Shown here: in pieces, positions 45,976 to 55,109 of the stretch
Layout of the letters: the number at the start of each line of letters is the position of its first letter
How positions within the stretch are numbered: the first letter of the stretch is position 1
DNA from: Microbacterium sp. No. 7
GTDB taxonomy: Bacteria > Actinomycetota > Actinomycetes > Actinomycetales > Microbacteriaceae
NCBI RefSeq assembly: GCF_001314225.1
Contig: NZ_CP012698.1
Coordinates: 71,112 to 135,111 of the forward strand
Direction: 5' to 3'
DNA: 64,000 nucleotides
Position numbers and translations under genes: made by a program
The notes under the pieces: model-generated
What the model was told of the DNA's origin: nothing
What the model saw: only the letters and a program-made list of their open reading frames with translations
Database searches by the model: none

Positions 45976-47475
45976 GGGGTCGATGACGCGCAGGGCAGTG
46001 AGGATCTGCCACGCGGCCAGTGCCTGCTCCGGGGCGTTCAGCTGGTCGATCGTGTCGACCGCGAGCTGCTCGAGGTCGATGTTCTCGGTGACGGCTCGGT
46101 CGACGGAGTCGATGTGCCCGGACTTGGCGGCGGCGAGCAGCTTGGCGTGTTCGTTGCGCCGCCGGTCGGTTTCCCACCAGGTCTCTCCCGGGAGGCCGAG
46201 ATTCTCGCTGGCGGGACCGTCCCACAGGGGGCGGCGCCGAGCCATGCGCTGTGCCTCAATCTCGGTCGGCAGCGGCTGGTCGATACCCCAGGCCAGGCTG
46301 GACCAGATGTATCGTTCGGGAGCTTCACGGACGTAGCGCCACGGATTGACGCCGGTGCGGGCGATCAGCCGTTCGAGGAACACGGGCACGATGGCATTGC
46401 TGGCCATGAAGTGCGTGACGTCTTCCTTGGTGTAGTACGCGCCCTTGTCGGAGCCGCGGTTGTCGAGGCTTTCCTTCTCGTTGACGAACTGCTCGAAGAT
46501 GTAGCCGAGCACGTCGGGGTTGATCTCGTTCTGGGACGCGGTTGGACGATCATCGAGGTGCCACTGGAAGCGGTCGAACAGGTCGAAGATTGAGGTGAAG
46601 ATCTCGTCGGGGATCTCGATGGTGTTGTCGTGCTCGAGCTTGTGCTCGGCGAAGATTCCGCCGTTGATGTAGGGCACGTCGCCGACCAGGCCGGCGACGA
46701 CGTCGTTGGGATACTGGCGCGACTCCACCTTTTGGCCCAGCCCCTCGTGGAACATCGGGAGCAGGAAGTCGCGATAGAACCCGTAGAACTGGCCCTCGCC
46801 AACCAGATCACGCAGCTGGTTGAGGCGATTCCGCAGATAGTCGGTGTCCTGATCCATGAACGACTTCTTCTGCATGAAGTAGATGAACATCAGCCGGTTC
46901 ATCATCAGCGAGGAGTACCACTCCCGCTCGCTGTCGTCGGGGATGCCCTGGATGGCGACGGTGAGAGCGCGCTGTCTGCGGACGAACTGGTCGTAGAACC
47001 GTTTGGTGACGATGTCGGCGTCGAAAGCCGCGCGCATCTTGCGCAGTACATCGATGAGGGTGGGGCTCTCGTTGATCTTGATCTCGATGGTGCCGAGCCG
47101 CTGATTGAGGGCCTCATTGGTGGTGCCAACGGTGTGCCGATGCAGTGCCAAACGAGGTTGGCCGACACCCTCGGCATCTGCCGATTGCAGCCACCGCCAC
47201 TCCTGGCGGGTGTGGTCGGAGAAGATGAGCAGTCGTGCGTCGGAGACTTTGCGCACGTGCTGGTCGATCAGTCGCTGTGTGCGCGCATCTGGAAGGTCGT
47301 TGCAGAGCCAGACCCGCAGACCCGAGTAGCCGGCGACCTGCTGCAGCGTGTACGTCTGCTCGTCGACGGTGACGCGCAGCGGTGCGAGGTCTGGTTTGTC
47401 CCAGCCGAGTTCCTCGAGAAACAGCGTCTGAAAATCACCCGAGTTGACGAGCTTCATCCGGGTTGATGCACTCAT
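45976..47475 (-). pseudogene. Eco57I-type DNA methyltransferase, 5' part
   Basis: The ATG at 47475 overlaps the helicase stop (ATGA). The 500 codons cover the N-terminal helical region and lead up to SAM motif I: KGAYYTKEDVTHFMASNAIVP, then LTALRVIDP, where the sequence enters the inserted element and ends after ~25 foreign codons at 45901. The other half is at 8591-10294. The restored enzyme would be 1067 aa, in the size range of PglX/type IIG methylases. As the split falls within motif I, neither half should bind SAM properly. Confidence 0.92.
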
Positions 47476-50400
47476 GACACCACCCCCATGGAGCACACGA
47501 TGTGGATCGGATCGGCTGCCGCGATGTCGATCACAAGCCGCTTGTCGCGATGGAGCAGCACGAGTAGGTCGGCCAGGTCGTCGACGTCGCTGCGCGCGGC
47601 CAGCGCGGTCGTGAATCGCTTTTCGGCCTCCTTGGTGAGAGGACGTGTGAAGATCGCTTCGAGCGCGTCGGCGACGTCGCCCTTCCCGGCTACCAGGGCG
47701 CCGTTGAGACGGTTCCATACCCGCTTGCGGACGCCGCTGAGGCGGCCCTCGATATTGCCGCTCTGGATGAGGTTTCCCTGCGCCATCTGCACCAGGAGCG
47801 GAAAGTGGTCCGCGCGGGCGGCCAGCGCCGTGGTGTCGATGTCACAGCGGAACCGGCTGAGCGCCTCCTGCCCGGTGAGCAGACGGATGCCCTCTGCCGA
47901 CCCGAACCCGAACCCGTCGTTGTCGTTCTCGGTGCGGACGTAACACACCACGCCGTCGACGTCCCGGTCGGACAGTGACGGCCTGGTCGCGTAAACGAGA
48001 TCCGGCAGTGCTTTGACGCGGTCAGCGAGTTCGGGGTGCTCCTGCTCGGCGGAGCTCCACACTTCGTAAGCGAGGCTCGATGCGTCGACCTCGTTGTCGA
48101 TCTCGTTGTCGTCGAGCTTGCCCTTATAAAGATCCTCGATGATCTTGACTTCGTCCTCGGAGCCGAAGAACTGTTCGTCTGATCCGAATACCTCGGCGTT
48201 GGCATGGAGGCGGTCTGCGATGCGCTGGCGGAGATTCAGGACCTGCTCCACGCCGTCGTGCCACAGCGAGTAGATGATGACCTCGTCGGATTTCTGGCCG
48301 ACGCGGTCGACGCGGCCTGCCCGCTGGATCAGCCGGATGATCGCCCACGGCAGGTCGTAGTTGACCACAATGTGCGCGTCCTGCAGGTTCTGTCCTTCTG
48401 AGAGCACGTCGGTCGCGACGAGCACTCGGTACTCGGCTGAGGGGTCGATGATCTTGTTGAGCTCGATGTCGGTGAGCGTCGCGGAGCCAAGCATGTTGGA
48501 CAGCGGGGCGAATCTGCGGGCGACGTCGGTCGGGTTGTTGGTGTCGCCGCTGGCGATCCCCACCCGGTCGATGCCCGCGGCTTTGAGCGCCTCGGCGACG
48601 TAGTTCGCCGTGTCCTTGTACTCGGTGAAGATCAGCACCTTCTCGTCGGGGTGTGTCTCGGTCAGCAACTTGAGGATCTCGGCCAGCTTTGAGTCCGCGT
48701 TCGTCGTCCACGCGCCGAACTCATTCAGCAAACCGGTGAGCGTCGTCGTGTCGGCCTTGAGGTCGTCGAGCAGCTTCGGGGTGAAGACGGAGGGGCGGAT
48801 CCACCGCACCGACTTCGGTGTCGATGCACGCAGCGCCTCATACTCGCTCTGGCCGTCGCCGGATGCCGGAGGTTCGATGCCCTCGTAATCTTCCTCGGCG
48901 TCGTCGTCGCTTTCGGACGAGGTGAGCATGACATCCAGCAGCGTGCCCAGCGGGAGGTCGAGGTCGTTCTGGACGGCGTAGATGTACAGCTGGTTGCGGG
49001 CGATGTGGCGCTGCAGGGACACCATGAACGAGTACCCGCAGCTGGACAGCCGCTTATACAGCCCGCTGCGGACGAACCCGATCAGGTGGCCGCTACCGCG
49101 CTCGAAGCGCTCGACGATCACCTTCTCCTCGGGGGTGAGGTCGAGCGATTTCCGGAGATACGCGGACAGGTTGTAGCGCGGCAGGTTCAGGTTGTCGATC
49201 GCGTCGAGGGTCTCGACGGACTCCATCTTGGCTGCTGGGTCGTGCTCGCCGAACGAGTGCACCAGCGGTTTGGGTACGCGGGCCGGGAATGTGAACCTCG
49301 TACCGTTCGCAAAGGTGAGGTACTCCTTGCCGTGCTCGTCGACCAGTGCGTAGTTCTTGCGGACGAACGAGCGGGTGCGGCGGATGAGGTGCTCGCTCAT
49401 CAGCCGCTTCCAGTCATCGGGCTCCTCGCTGCGCTTGAACGCCTCGAGCGTGCTTGTCTTGCCGTCGAGCTTCTCGGCGAAGCGGTCGTCCAGCGACATC
49501 GCGACCACGGGTTGCAGTCCGAGATCGTCGTCGGGGTCGATGTACAGCCCCAGCTGATTCCCGACGTCCTTGAAGCGGATGTTGTACGGCGTCGCGGTGA
49601 GCAGCAGCACTCGGCAGTCGTAGTTGCGGATGTAGTCGTAGAGCGCCCGATAGTCCTGACGGGTGTCGTTGCGCAGCGTGTGCGATTCGTCGACGATCAC
49701 GAACTGGTAGCGGCCGAGGTTGGGCAGGCGCTTCGCCGCCATGCTGTACGGGACGACGGTGGCATTCAGGGCGTAGCGCTCTTTGTACTCCTCCCACATC
49801 TTCACAAGGTTGACGGGGCACACGATGAGCGTGCGGTAGCCCTCGGCCTCGTTGAGCATCATCGCGGTGGCTGTTGCGGTGATCGTCTTGCCGAGGCCGA
49901 CAACGTCGCCGAGCATGGCGCCGCCCTTGGTCATGATGCGACGGGACAGCGTCTTCACGGCGCTCTCCTGGTACTCGAGCAGCTGGTCGCGCATCGACGG
50001 CGGCAGGGTGTACTCGATGAGCCCCTCGCGCACATCGCGGGAGAGATGCCAGCAGACCTTGAGGTAGACCTCGTAGGGGGTCAGCGGCGTCTCGCTCGCC
50101 CAGGACTCGTCGATGATCTCAATGAGATCGGCGGTGACGTCGATGGAAAACTTGTCGTTCCACCGATCCTCGAACCAGCTGTCAAGTTTTGCGGCTCCGT
50201 CCGAGTCGACGACGTCGACGTTGAGCTCGTAGTTGTTCGCGAGGCCGGCGATCGTGAGATTGGATGAGCCGACGTAGGCGACGATCGGTGTGATCTTGTC
50301 GTCCCGGTGGCAAATGTACGTCTTGCCGTGGAGGGGCCGGCGAGTGAACAGCTTGATCGCGACTCGGCCGTCCGCCAGCTGCGCGCGAAGTTCCCGAATG

Positions 50401-50759
50401 GTGGCCTCGTCCTGCGCGGTGGGGGCGCCGCGCATTAGCTGCTGTCGGAATTTGAGCTTTGCCTGCTGCTGACGCGCCTGCGCGGTCTTGCGGTCGATCA
50501 CGTCCTCAAGTGGTCCACCCTCGAGTGTGCGCTGCAGGTGGTCGAGCACCTGTTCCTCTGGCTCGCCATGAACCATGCCGATCAGCACTCGAGCGATGGG
50601 TGAGCCGCCAGAATCGCGTCCTTGGACGACGTCACCAAACAGTTTCCAGCCGCGAATGTTGAAGTACCCAACAGCGGCGTCGATGCGGTTGGACTCGGAA
50701 AGCGTCTCGACGAGGTGACCACCGAGGTTGAGCTCGATGTTGTCGAAGATACGGGTCAC
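47472..50759 (-). CDS. PLD-domain/SNF2-type helicase (defence or restriction operon)
   Basis: The GTG at 50759 has AAGGAG 4 nt upstream. The 1095-aa protein starts with a phospholipase-D-like domain: LHGKTYICHRD and YVGSSNLTIAGLANN form one HKD-type site (about residues 150-190). The helicase follows, with Walker A GLGKTITAT, DExH VIVDESHTLRN, and the C-terminal QRAGRVDRVGQ. Fusions of a PLD nuclease with an SNF2 motor occur beside large DNA methylases in restriction-like systems. It heads a two-gene operon whose methylase is split, so if it is a nuclease it now lacks its protective partner. Confidence 0.88.
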   Translation of the reverse strand: MTRIFDNIELNLGGHLVETLSESNRIDAAVGYFNIRGWKLFGDVVQGRDSGGSPIARVLIGMVHGEPEEQVLDHLQRTLEGGPLEDVIDRKTAQARQQQAKLKFRQQLMRGAPTAQDEATIRELRAQLADGRVAIKLFTRRPLHGKTYICHRDDKITPIVAYVGSSNLTIAGLANNYELNVDVVDSDGAAKLDSWFEDRWNDKFSIDVTADLIEIIDESWASETPLTPYEVYLKVCWHLSRDVREGLIEYTLPPSMRDQLLEYQESAVKTLSRRIMTKGGAMLGDVVGLGKTITATATAMMLNEAEGYRTLIVCPVNLVKMWEEYKERYALNATVVPYSMAAKRLPNLGRYQFVIVDESHTLRNDTRQDYRALYDYIRNYDCRVLLLTATPYNIRFKDVGNQLGLYIDPDDDLGLQPVVAMSLDDRFAEKLDGKTSTLEAFKRSEEPDDWKRLMSEHLIRRTRSFVRKNYALVDEHGKEYLTFANGTRFTFPARVPKPLVHSFGEHDPAAKMESVETLDAIDNLNLPRYNLSAYLRKSLDLTPEEKVIVERFERGSGHLIGFVRSGLYKRLSSCGYSFMVSLQRHIARNQLYIYAVQNDLDLPLGTLLDVMLTSSESDDDAEEDYEGIEPPASGDGQSEYEALRASTPKSVRWIRPSVFTPKLLDDLKADTTTLTGLLNEFGAWTTNADSKLAEILKLLTETHPDEKVLIFTEYKDTANYVAEALKAAGIDRVGIASGDTNNPTDVARRFAPLSNMLGSATLTDIELNKIIDPSAEYRVLVATDVLSEGQNLQDAHIVVNYDLPWAIIRLIQRAGRVDRVGQKSDEVIIYSLWHDGVEQVLNLRQRIADRLHANAEVFGSDEQFFGSEDEVKIIEDLYKGKLDDNEIDNEVDASSLAYEVWSSAEQEHPELADRVKALPDLVYATRPSLSDRDVDGVVCYVRTENDNDGFGFGSAEGIRLLTGQEALSRFRCDIDTTALAARADHFPLLVQMAQGNLIQSGNIEGRLSGVRKRVWNRLNGALVAGKGDVADALEAIFTRPLTKEAEKRFTTALAARSDVDDLADLLVLLHRDKRLVIDIAAADPIHIVCSMGVVS

Positions 50760-50912
50760 GGTGCTCCTTGCGCGTCGTCGAGGGCCGCCCAACGGAGTTC
50801 CCTGCGCCCCTCAGAGTATCGGCGGATAACCGCTGAGCCCCGAAAGTCGGCGCCTCAGGAAAAGCCGCGGGCGGTGCTATGGAGTGAACGCCGTGTGTGC
50901 GCGCGCGTAAAA

Positions 50913-51010
50913 GGGCACCCGTCCGGAGCCAACTCAGATGCGGATTGTCAGATACACAACTGGGAGGGCGGCACCACTGCGAACAGAGGATGCTCTACGG
51001 ACGGGTGCCC
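50913..51010. repeat. 13-bp inverted repeat around a decayed promoter module
   Basis: GGGCACCCGTCCG (50913-50925) and its exact complement (50998-51010) enclose TGTCAGATACACAA at 50946-50959, in plus orientation and followed by GGGAGG. The -10 position (ACTCAG) and the left palindrome arm are degenerate and no gene follows, so the module is probably dead. The 320-bp gap 50760-51082 holds nothing else I can support; it marks the return from island to backbone. Confidence 0.6.
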
Positions 51011-51082
51011 AGATCAGATGCTACCTGGTGAGCGTCGGAGCCCCTAGGTCGAACGGTCGCCGAGGGGGTCGTTTTCGAGGGG

Positions 51083-52333
51083 TCACGCGGAGATTGCCAG
51101 GGTCATGCCGGTGGGCTGCAGCGCGAGGATGCGCTGCGCCTTGGACTCTTCGATCTCCCGGGGGAGCTCGCCCTTACGCGCGCCGGAGCGTCCGTAGAGA
51201 AGGATCTTCACCCCGGTCTTGGAGACGTCTGCTTTCTCGGCGATGCCCAGGACGGTCATGCCGCCGGCCATCAGCTGTCGAACGTGCTCCCGGACGGGCT
51301 CGGCGGGCACACGAGCGGCCTGCTCGGTGATGCCGGCTTCACGACGCCGGCGCCGCTCCTCGGCGAGAGAGGCGTCAGCGCAGGAGATCTCCGCCGGGCA
51401 GGTCTCGCGGTCCTTGCACCCCAGCTGATACCCGTAGGCGGTGCCGTGGTGCTCGAGCGGGATGCCCTCGGCCCGGCGCTGCTGCATCCAGCGGCGGTGA
51501 TACTCACGGCCTGCCTCGACGCACTCGGGGCGATCGCAGCCGCGTGCTCGGCAAGCGTTGGTGCCGTGCGGCTGCAGCTGGCGAGGCTGGGTGACGCGCG
51601 GGGCGCGACGGGGACGCGGGGAGCGAGGCTTGGCGGGTGCTCCCGGCCGCTCCTGGTCGATGCTCGCGAGCGCCGCGGCGGCAGCTTGGTGCTGGTTGGT
51701 CGCGGCGCTCAGCGCGTTCTCGATCGCGCCGTTGACGGACAGTCCTGTGCCGGATGCGATGGTGGCGGTCTTGAGCGCTGCGGCCGCTGCGGTCAGCTGG
51801 GCGCGGGCGACGGCTCGCTTCTGTCGCCACTGCTCGAGCTCGCCGACGTGCTGATCGAGCTCGCGGCGGTACTGCGCGAGATCTTCGCGGCGCCGGGTCT
51901 GCAGGTCTGCAGGCAGCTGCGGGATCGCCTCGGTGGCCTGGGTGAGCCACTTGTACCCGGGGTGGGGTCGCTGCGGCCGCGCCGGCGGCGTCTGGCGCTG
52001 CGGGGCGGTCGTGGCGCGGGGTGGCGTGGTCTTGGCGACGGCGCGTGCCCGCGGCCGTGCGGCCTTCGGGTGTGCAGCTGCGCGGCGCTCTTCGCGGGCG
52101 GCGATCTTGTCGCGCTGGCGGATGCCCTCTTTCGCGGCTGCGTCCCGCTCGAGGATCTCGGTCAGCGGTACGCCGGCGTCGATGAGTTTGGCGAAGGTGA
52201 AGTCGCCGCAATAGCGAGTGTGCACTGCGCGGCAGGGGAGGACGGCGGGGCATGCCGCGGTGCGGCAGCCGAGACGGTAGCCGTCCGGGGTTCCGTGCGG
52301 GAAGGTGTCGGTGAGGAGATCGAGGGTCGACAT
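51083..52333 (-). CDS. Protein with three HGT-Cys repeats, coiled coil and C-terminal HTH (416 aa)
   Basis: I take the ATG at 52333 (MSTLDLLTDTF); longer frames overlap the upstream gene. Three copies of a His-Gly-Thr ... Gly-Cys ... Cys-Pro/Glu ... Cys motif occur: near residue 14 (HGTPDGYRLGCRTAACP), near 267 (HGTNACRARGCDRPEC) and near 306 (HGTAYGYQLGCKDRETCP). Such His/Cys motifs recur in actinophage proteins and may bind zinc. A basic, Arg- and Ala-rich linker and coiled coil separate the first and second. The C-terminus has an HTH-like stretch (TVLGIAEKADVSKTGVKILLYG). Last gene of the operon from the promoter at 53614. A DNA-binding role is plausible. Confidence 0.7.
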   Translation of the reverse strand: MSTLDLLTDTFPHGTPDGYRLGCRTAACPAVLPCRAVHTRYCGDFTFAKLIDAGVPLTEILERDAAAKEGIRQRDKIAAREERRAAAHPKAARPRARAVAKTTPPRATTAPQRQTPPARPQRPHPGYKWLTQATEAIPQLPADLQTRRREDLAQYRRELDQHVGELEQWRQKRAVARAQLTAAAAALKTATIASGTGLSVNGAIENALSAATNQHQAAAAALASIDQERPGAPAKPRSPRPRRAPRVTQPRQLQPHGTNACRARGCDRPECVEAGREYHRRWMQQRRAEGIPLEHHGTAYGYQLGCKDRETCPAEISCADASLAEERRRRREAGITEQAARVPAEPVREHVRQLMAGGMTVLGIAEKADVSKTGVKILLYGRSGARKGELPREIEESKAQRILALQPTGMTLAISA

Positions 52334-52346
52334 CGGTGGTGTCCTC

Positions 52347-52760
52347 TCAGTGCAGGTCGTACTCGATGAGCAGGCCGAGGGCGTCGGCGATGGCGCGCAG
52401 CCGGTAGCCGCGGCGGCCGTGCTCGACATGGCCGAAGATGTTGATGAACTCGAGCTCGCCGGGGGCGTCGTCGAGGTAGGCGATGGTGTGGATGTCCGCG
52501 GCGTCGAGGTACTGCCAGCCGTAGCGGTCGGCCGGCGTGTCGACGCGCGACTGAATCCATCGGACGATGACCGCGCCGAGCGGGCCGTCTGCGTTGGCGC
52601 GCGGCGAGTGTGGCGCGTTGGGGACCATGGCGTCGATGCCTCGAGGGCCGGCCGCGCTGGCGAGCAGATCGAAGCTGTCCAGGTCGAGATCGGCGAACAG
52701 GTCGGTGTAGTTGGTGCCGGTCTCGTCGCTGATGCGGATGTGGTGGAGGGCAAAGTTCAT
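52347..52760 (-). CDS. Hypothetical protein (137 aa)
   Basis: The ATG at 52760 has AGGAG 7 nt upstream. The protein is acidic and soluble, with motifs IRISDETGTNYTDLF and GELEFINIFGHVEHGRRGYRL. No family recognised. It lies 20 bp after the HNH gene and 13 bp before the HGT-repeat gene, in one operon. Confidence 0.7.
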   Translation of the reverse strand: MNFALHHIRISDETGTNYTDLFADLDLDSFDLLASAAGPRGIDAMVPNAPHSPRANADGPLGAVIVRWIQSRVDTPADRYGWQYLDAADIHTIAYLDDAPGELEFINIFGHVEHGRRGYRLRAIADALGLLIEYDLH

Positions 52761-52780
52761 GGCGGGTCTCCTGGGGCGGG

Positions 52781-53449
52781 TCATCGAGTGCTCGGGCAGC
52801 GGGTGATTGCGCGATCGAGGGCGCTGCGATCGGCTGCGGAGATCTCGAGGGCGTAGTCGACGGCGACCTCGAGGTAACGGGTGGAGTAGGTGCAGGCGGC
52901 GGCGTCGCCGGCGGGCAGCCATTGGCTCGGGGTGCTGTCTCCCTTGCTCTGGTTGGCCGTGGTGGCTTGCAGGTTGGCCGGGTCGTTGGCGAACCGCTCG
53001 CGCTGCTCGGCGGTCCAGGAGTCGGCTCCCGATGACCAGGCGACGGCGAGGGGGATGATGTGGTCGATCTGCACGGGCTGGTAGCCCTCGCTGGTTCGGG
53101 TGAAGGTGACTGTCTCGCCGGTGAGCGGGTCGTGCAGGATGCCGGTCAGTGCGACGCAGTCGTTGGTGCCCGGCTTGTAGACGACGTCGACGAGATCGCG
53201 GCTGAGGATGTCGTTGCGGGTGTCGCACCCGTTGCGGTCGACGTCGGCCCAGCGGGGGCCGAACAGGTCGCGGGAGTAGCCCTCGGCCGCGGTGGCTGCC
53301 GGTGACGGCTGCGAGCTCGTCGACGTGGACGCGGGGAGCGGTGCGGGGGATGCGCCGGCGTCGACGCCGAGGTTCGTCAGCAGCAGCGCGGCGGCTGCTA
53401 CGACGCCGACGACGCCGGCTGCGGCGCCTGCGGTGCGGGTGAGCTTCAT
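52781..53449 (-). CDS. Secreted HNH-type (DUF1524-like) nuclease
   Basis: The ATG at 53449 follows GGGAGGT. A signal peptide or N-terminal anchor is evident (MKLTRTAGAAAGVVGVVAAA up to ~residue 33), then a Ser/Pro/Ala-rich linker and a nuclease domain with IDHIIPLAVAWSSGADSW and NDPANLQATTANQSKG, the H-N-N pattern of secreted DUF1524/HNH proteins common in actinobacteria. First gene of the operon under promoter copy at 53614, with a 165-nt leader. It may degrade extracellular or incoming DNA. Confidence 0.85.
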   Translation of the reverse strand: MKLTRTAGAAAGVVGVVAAAALLLTNLGVDAGASPAPLPASTSTSSQPSPAATAAEGYSRDLFGPRWADVDRNGCDTRNDILSRDLVDVVYKPGTNDCVALTGILHDPLTGETVTFTRTSEGYQPVQIDHIIPLAVAWSSGADSWTAEQRERFANDPANLQATTANQSKGDSTPSQWLPAGDAAACTYSTRYLEVAVDYALEISAADRSALDRAITRCPSTR

Positions 53450-53613
53450 TGGGTGACCTCCCGGGGTCTCACTGCATATAGGCCGGTCTCCCGGCCGTTC
53501 GCGGACGGCGAGTTGGAGCGGCCACGAGTCGGGGCCACTGCTGGCCGGCTCGCGGTCGCGTGTCACTCGGGGGAGTGCTCGCCGTGTCGACGAGATCTCC
53601 CCGACGACTTATG

Positions 53614-53662
53614 TTGTGTATCTGACATGCACAACACTAGTCGCGCGGGAGAGGGTCGTCAA
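53614..53662 (-). promoter_or_regulatory. Promoter module at 53.6 kb
   Basis: TTGACG, 17 bp, TAGTGT, with the palindrome at 53614-53634 (upstream arm TTGTGCAT, invariant arm ATACACAA). The -35 overlaps the end of the Mom-like gene. Leaderless frame MSDTQHKSSG... stops after 21 codons; the first gene starts 165 nt downstream. Confidence 0.85.
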
Positions 53663-54579
53663 GCCCCGATTGGAATGCGCTGCATTAGGAGATCTCGCGC
53701 GGCTTTGGGGTAGGGCGTCTGCTCGAGCGCGATCAGCTGCCGGCGCCGTTGGCGGGCGGTGCCGAGCGCCCAGGCGTAGCGGTGGTTGCCGGGGTGGCGG
53801 ATCTTCTGCGTCCCGATCTCCTCGAGCGCTGTGCGCAGCCAGCTGCGGGCGTCCTCGTGTACTCGGCGTGCTCGCGCGCCGAGGGTCACCAGGTGTCGCT
53901 CTGCGGCGTCGGAGCCCTGCTCGCCGGTTCGGATCTTCGAGAGCGTGCGTTCCGAGAGCACGAGCCCTGCGGAGGGAACGTAGTTGATCGTGCGGGCGGT
54001 GGACCGGCCGAGGCTCACGGCGTTGGTGGCTTGGTAGATCACGCCGACGTGGCCGGGGGTGATCGTCTCGATGCGGGTGATCGGTTGGCCGTCCTCGTTG
54101 ACGTCAGCGACCGTGCGCTGCCGTTGCAGAGGGTCGGCGAAGGTGACGATCCCCCGGAGGCCGGCCGCGGCGGCCTGGCGCCAGACCTGTGCGAGGAACC
54201 ACGATTCGGCGTTCGCCGGCACGGCGTCGGTGAGCACGAAGCGGCCGAGCTCGAGCGATTCGGTGAACGGCTCGAGCTCGGGGAAGACGTTGGTGAGGAC
54301 GGCTGCTCGCATGGGCACCGACAGGACGGCGACGCCGACCAGGGGGCCGTCGTCGAAGAGGGTCTCGTCATCGGTAAACAGGCCCCACGCGAGGCGGGAG
54401 GCGGGGTAGGACGCGCTGTAGTGATGGCGGCATACGAATGCGCGCGCGACTGCCTCGGGGATCGCCGCGACGGTGAACCGCCGGCGATCGAACCCGCCTT
54501 CGGAGGCATGGCGCCAGGAGTGTCGGCCGAGCGTCCACCGCTGGCAGGCGGTGGACGTCGGCGAGGCCGGCTGGGGCAT
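53659..54579 (-). CDS. Mom-like DNA-modification protein (acyltransferase fold)
   Basis: The 306-aa protein from the ATG at 54579 carries the Mom pattern: FVCRHHYSASYPASRLAWGLF, LVGVAVLSVP, LELGRFVLTDAVPANAESWFLA, GIVTFADP and HVGVIYQATNAVSLGRS. Phage Mu Mom converts adenine to N6-methylcarbamoyl-adenine to resist restriction, and actinophages encode similar proteins. The gene overlaps DUF3846 upstream by ATGA, so the two are coupled. Longer than Mu Mom (about 240 aa) because of an extra ~70-residue C-terminal part with basic helices. The anti-restriction role is inferred. Confidence 0.8.
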   Translation of the reverse strand: MPQPASPTSTACQRWTLGRHSWRHASEGGFDRRRFTVAAIPEAVARAFVCRHHYSASYPASRLAWGLFTDDETLFDDGPLVGVAVLSVPMRAAVLTNVFPELEPFTESLELGRFVLTDAVPANAESWFLAQVWRQAAAAGLRGIVTFADPLQRQRTVADVNEDGQPITRIETITPGHVGVIYQATNAVSLGRSTARTINYVPSAGLVLSERTLSKIRTGEQGSDAAERHLVTLGARARRVHEDARSWLRTALEEIGTQKIRHPGNHRYAWALGTARQRRRQLIALEQTPYPKAARDLLMQRIPIGA

Positions 54580-54998
54580 CACGCGCTGAGTGTGCGGCGG
54601 ATGCTGTCGACCATCGAGTCGTCGACGTCGACGAAGTCGCCCGAGGCGTCATCGAACCCGACGATCACGACGTCGCCGACGAGCGGGCGCTTCGCGATCG
54701 CGCTGGCAAGGAGGTTCATCGGGAGGCGCTGGATCAGCCCCTCCTCGTTGGCGATGAGGTCGTGGCGGTCGTCGAGGCTGACGGTCTCGATGTAGCCGCC
54801 GACCGCGCGCTGGTAGTCCTCGAGCTCGGCGAACGCTGCGATCGCGAGCTCGCCGGTCGTCGTGATCAGCAGGCCCTTGGTGCCGGGCGCTTCGGTGGGC
54901 GCCGTGTACGTGTGGTTGTGCGAGCAGTTCGCTGTGGTGGTGGCGACCGTGCAGGTCGTGCCGTCGCTGTGGGTGGCGATCCAGGTCGTGATGGTCAT
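54579..54998 (-). CDS. DUF3846-family protein (139 aa)
   Basis: The C-terminal two thirds match DUF3846: LEDYQRAVGGYIETVSLDD, IANEEGLIQRLPMNLLASAIA, VGDVVIVGFDD. The ATG at 54998 follows GGAGGA. DUF3846 proteins are common on plasmids and phages, often near anti-restriction genes; function unknown. The leaderless MSDTQ frame of its promoter ends in a TGA that overlaps this ATG. Confidence 0.82.
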   Translation of the reverse strand: MTITTWIATHSDGTTCTVATTTANCSHNHTYTAPTEAPGTKGLLITTTGELAIAAFAELEDYQRAVGGYIETVSLDDRHDLIANEEGLIQRLPMNLLASAIAKRPLVGDVVIVGFDDASGDFVDVDDSMVDSIRRTLSA

Positions 54999-55015
54999 GG
55001 CATCCTCCATGTGTG

Positions 55016-55064
55016 TTGTGTATCTGACATGCACAACATTAGCAGCAGGGGCGGACGTCGGCAA
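55016..55064 (-). promoter_or_regulatory. Promoter module at 55.0 kb
   Basis: TTGCCG, 17 bp, TAATGT; palindrome 55016-55036 with upstream arm TTGTGCAT. Mini-ORF MSDTQHTWRMP ends in TGA overlapping the DUF3846 ATG (ATGA). Confidence 0.85.
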
Positions 55065-55109
55065 GGGGTCTGCAGCGGCAGGGGATCGACGGCGTGAGAC
55101 GATGCCGCG

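Noticed and set aside
53471..53486. CATATAGGCCGG shared with 58083 as another promoter element
   Set aside because: Only two copies, different surroundings and no matching -35; insufficient support.
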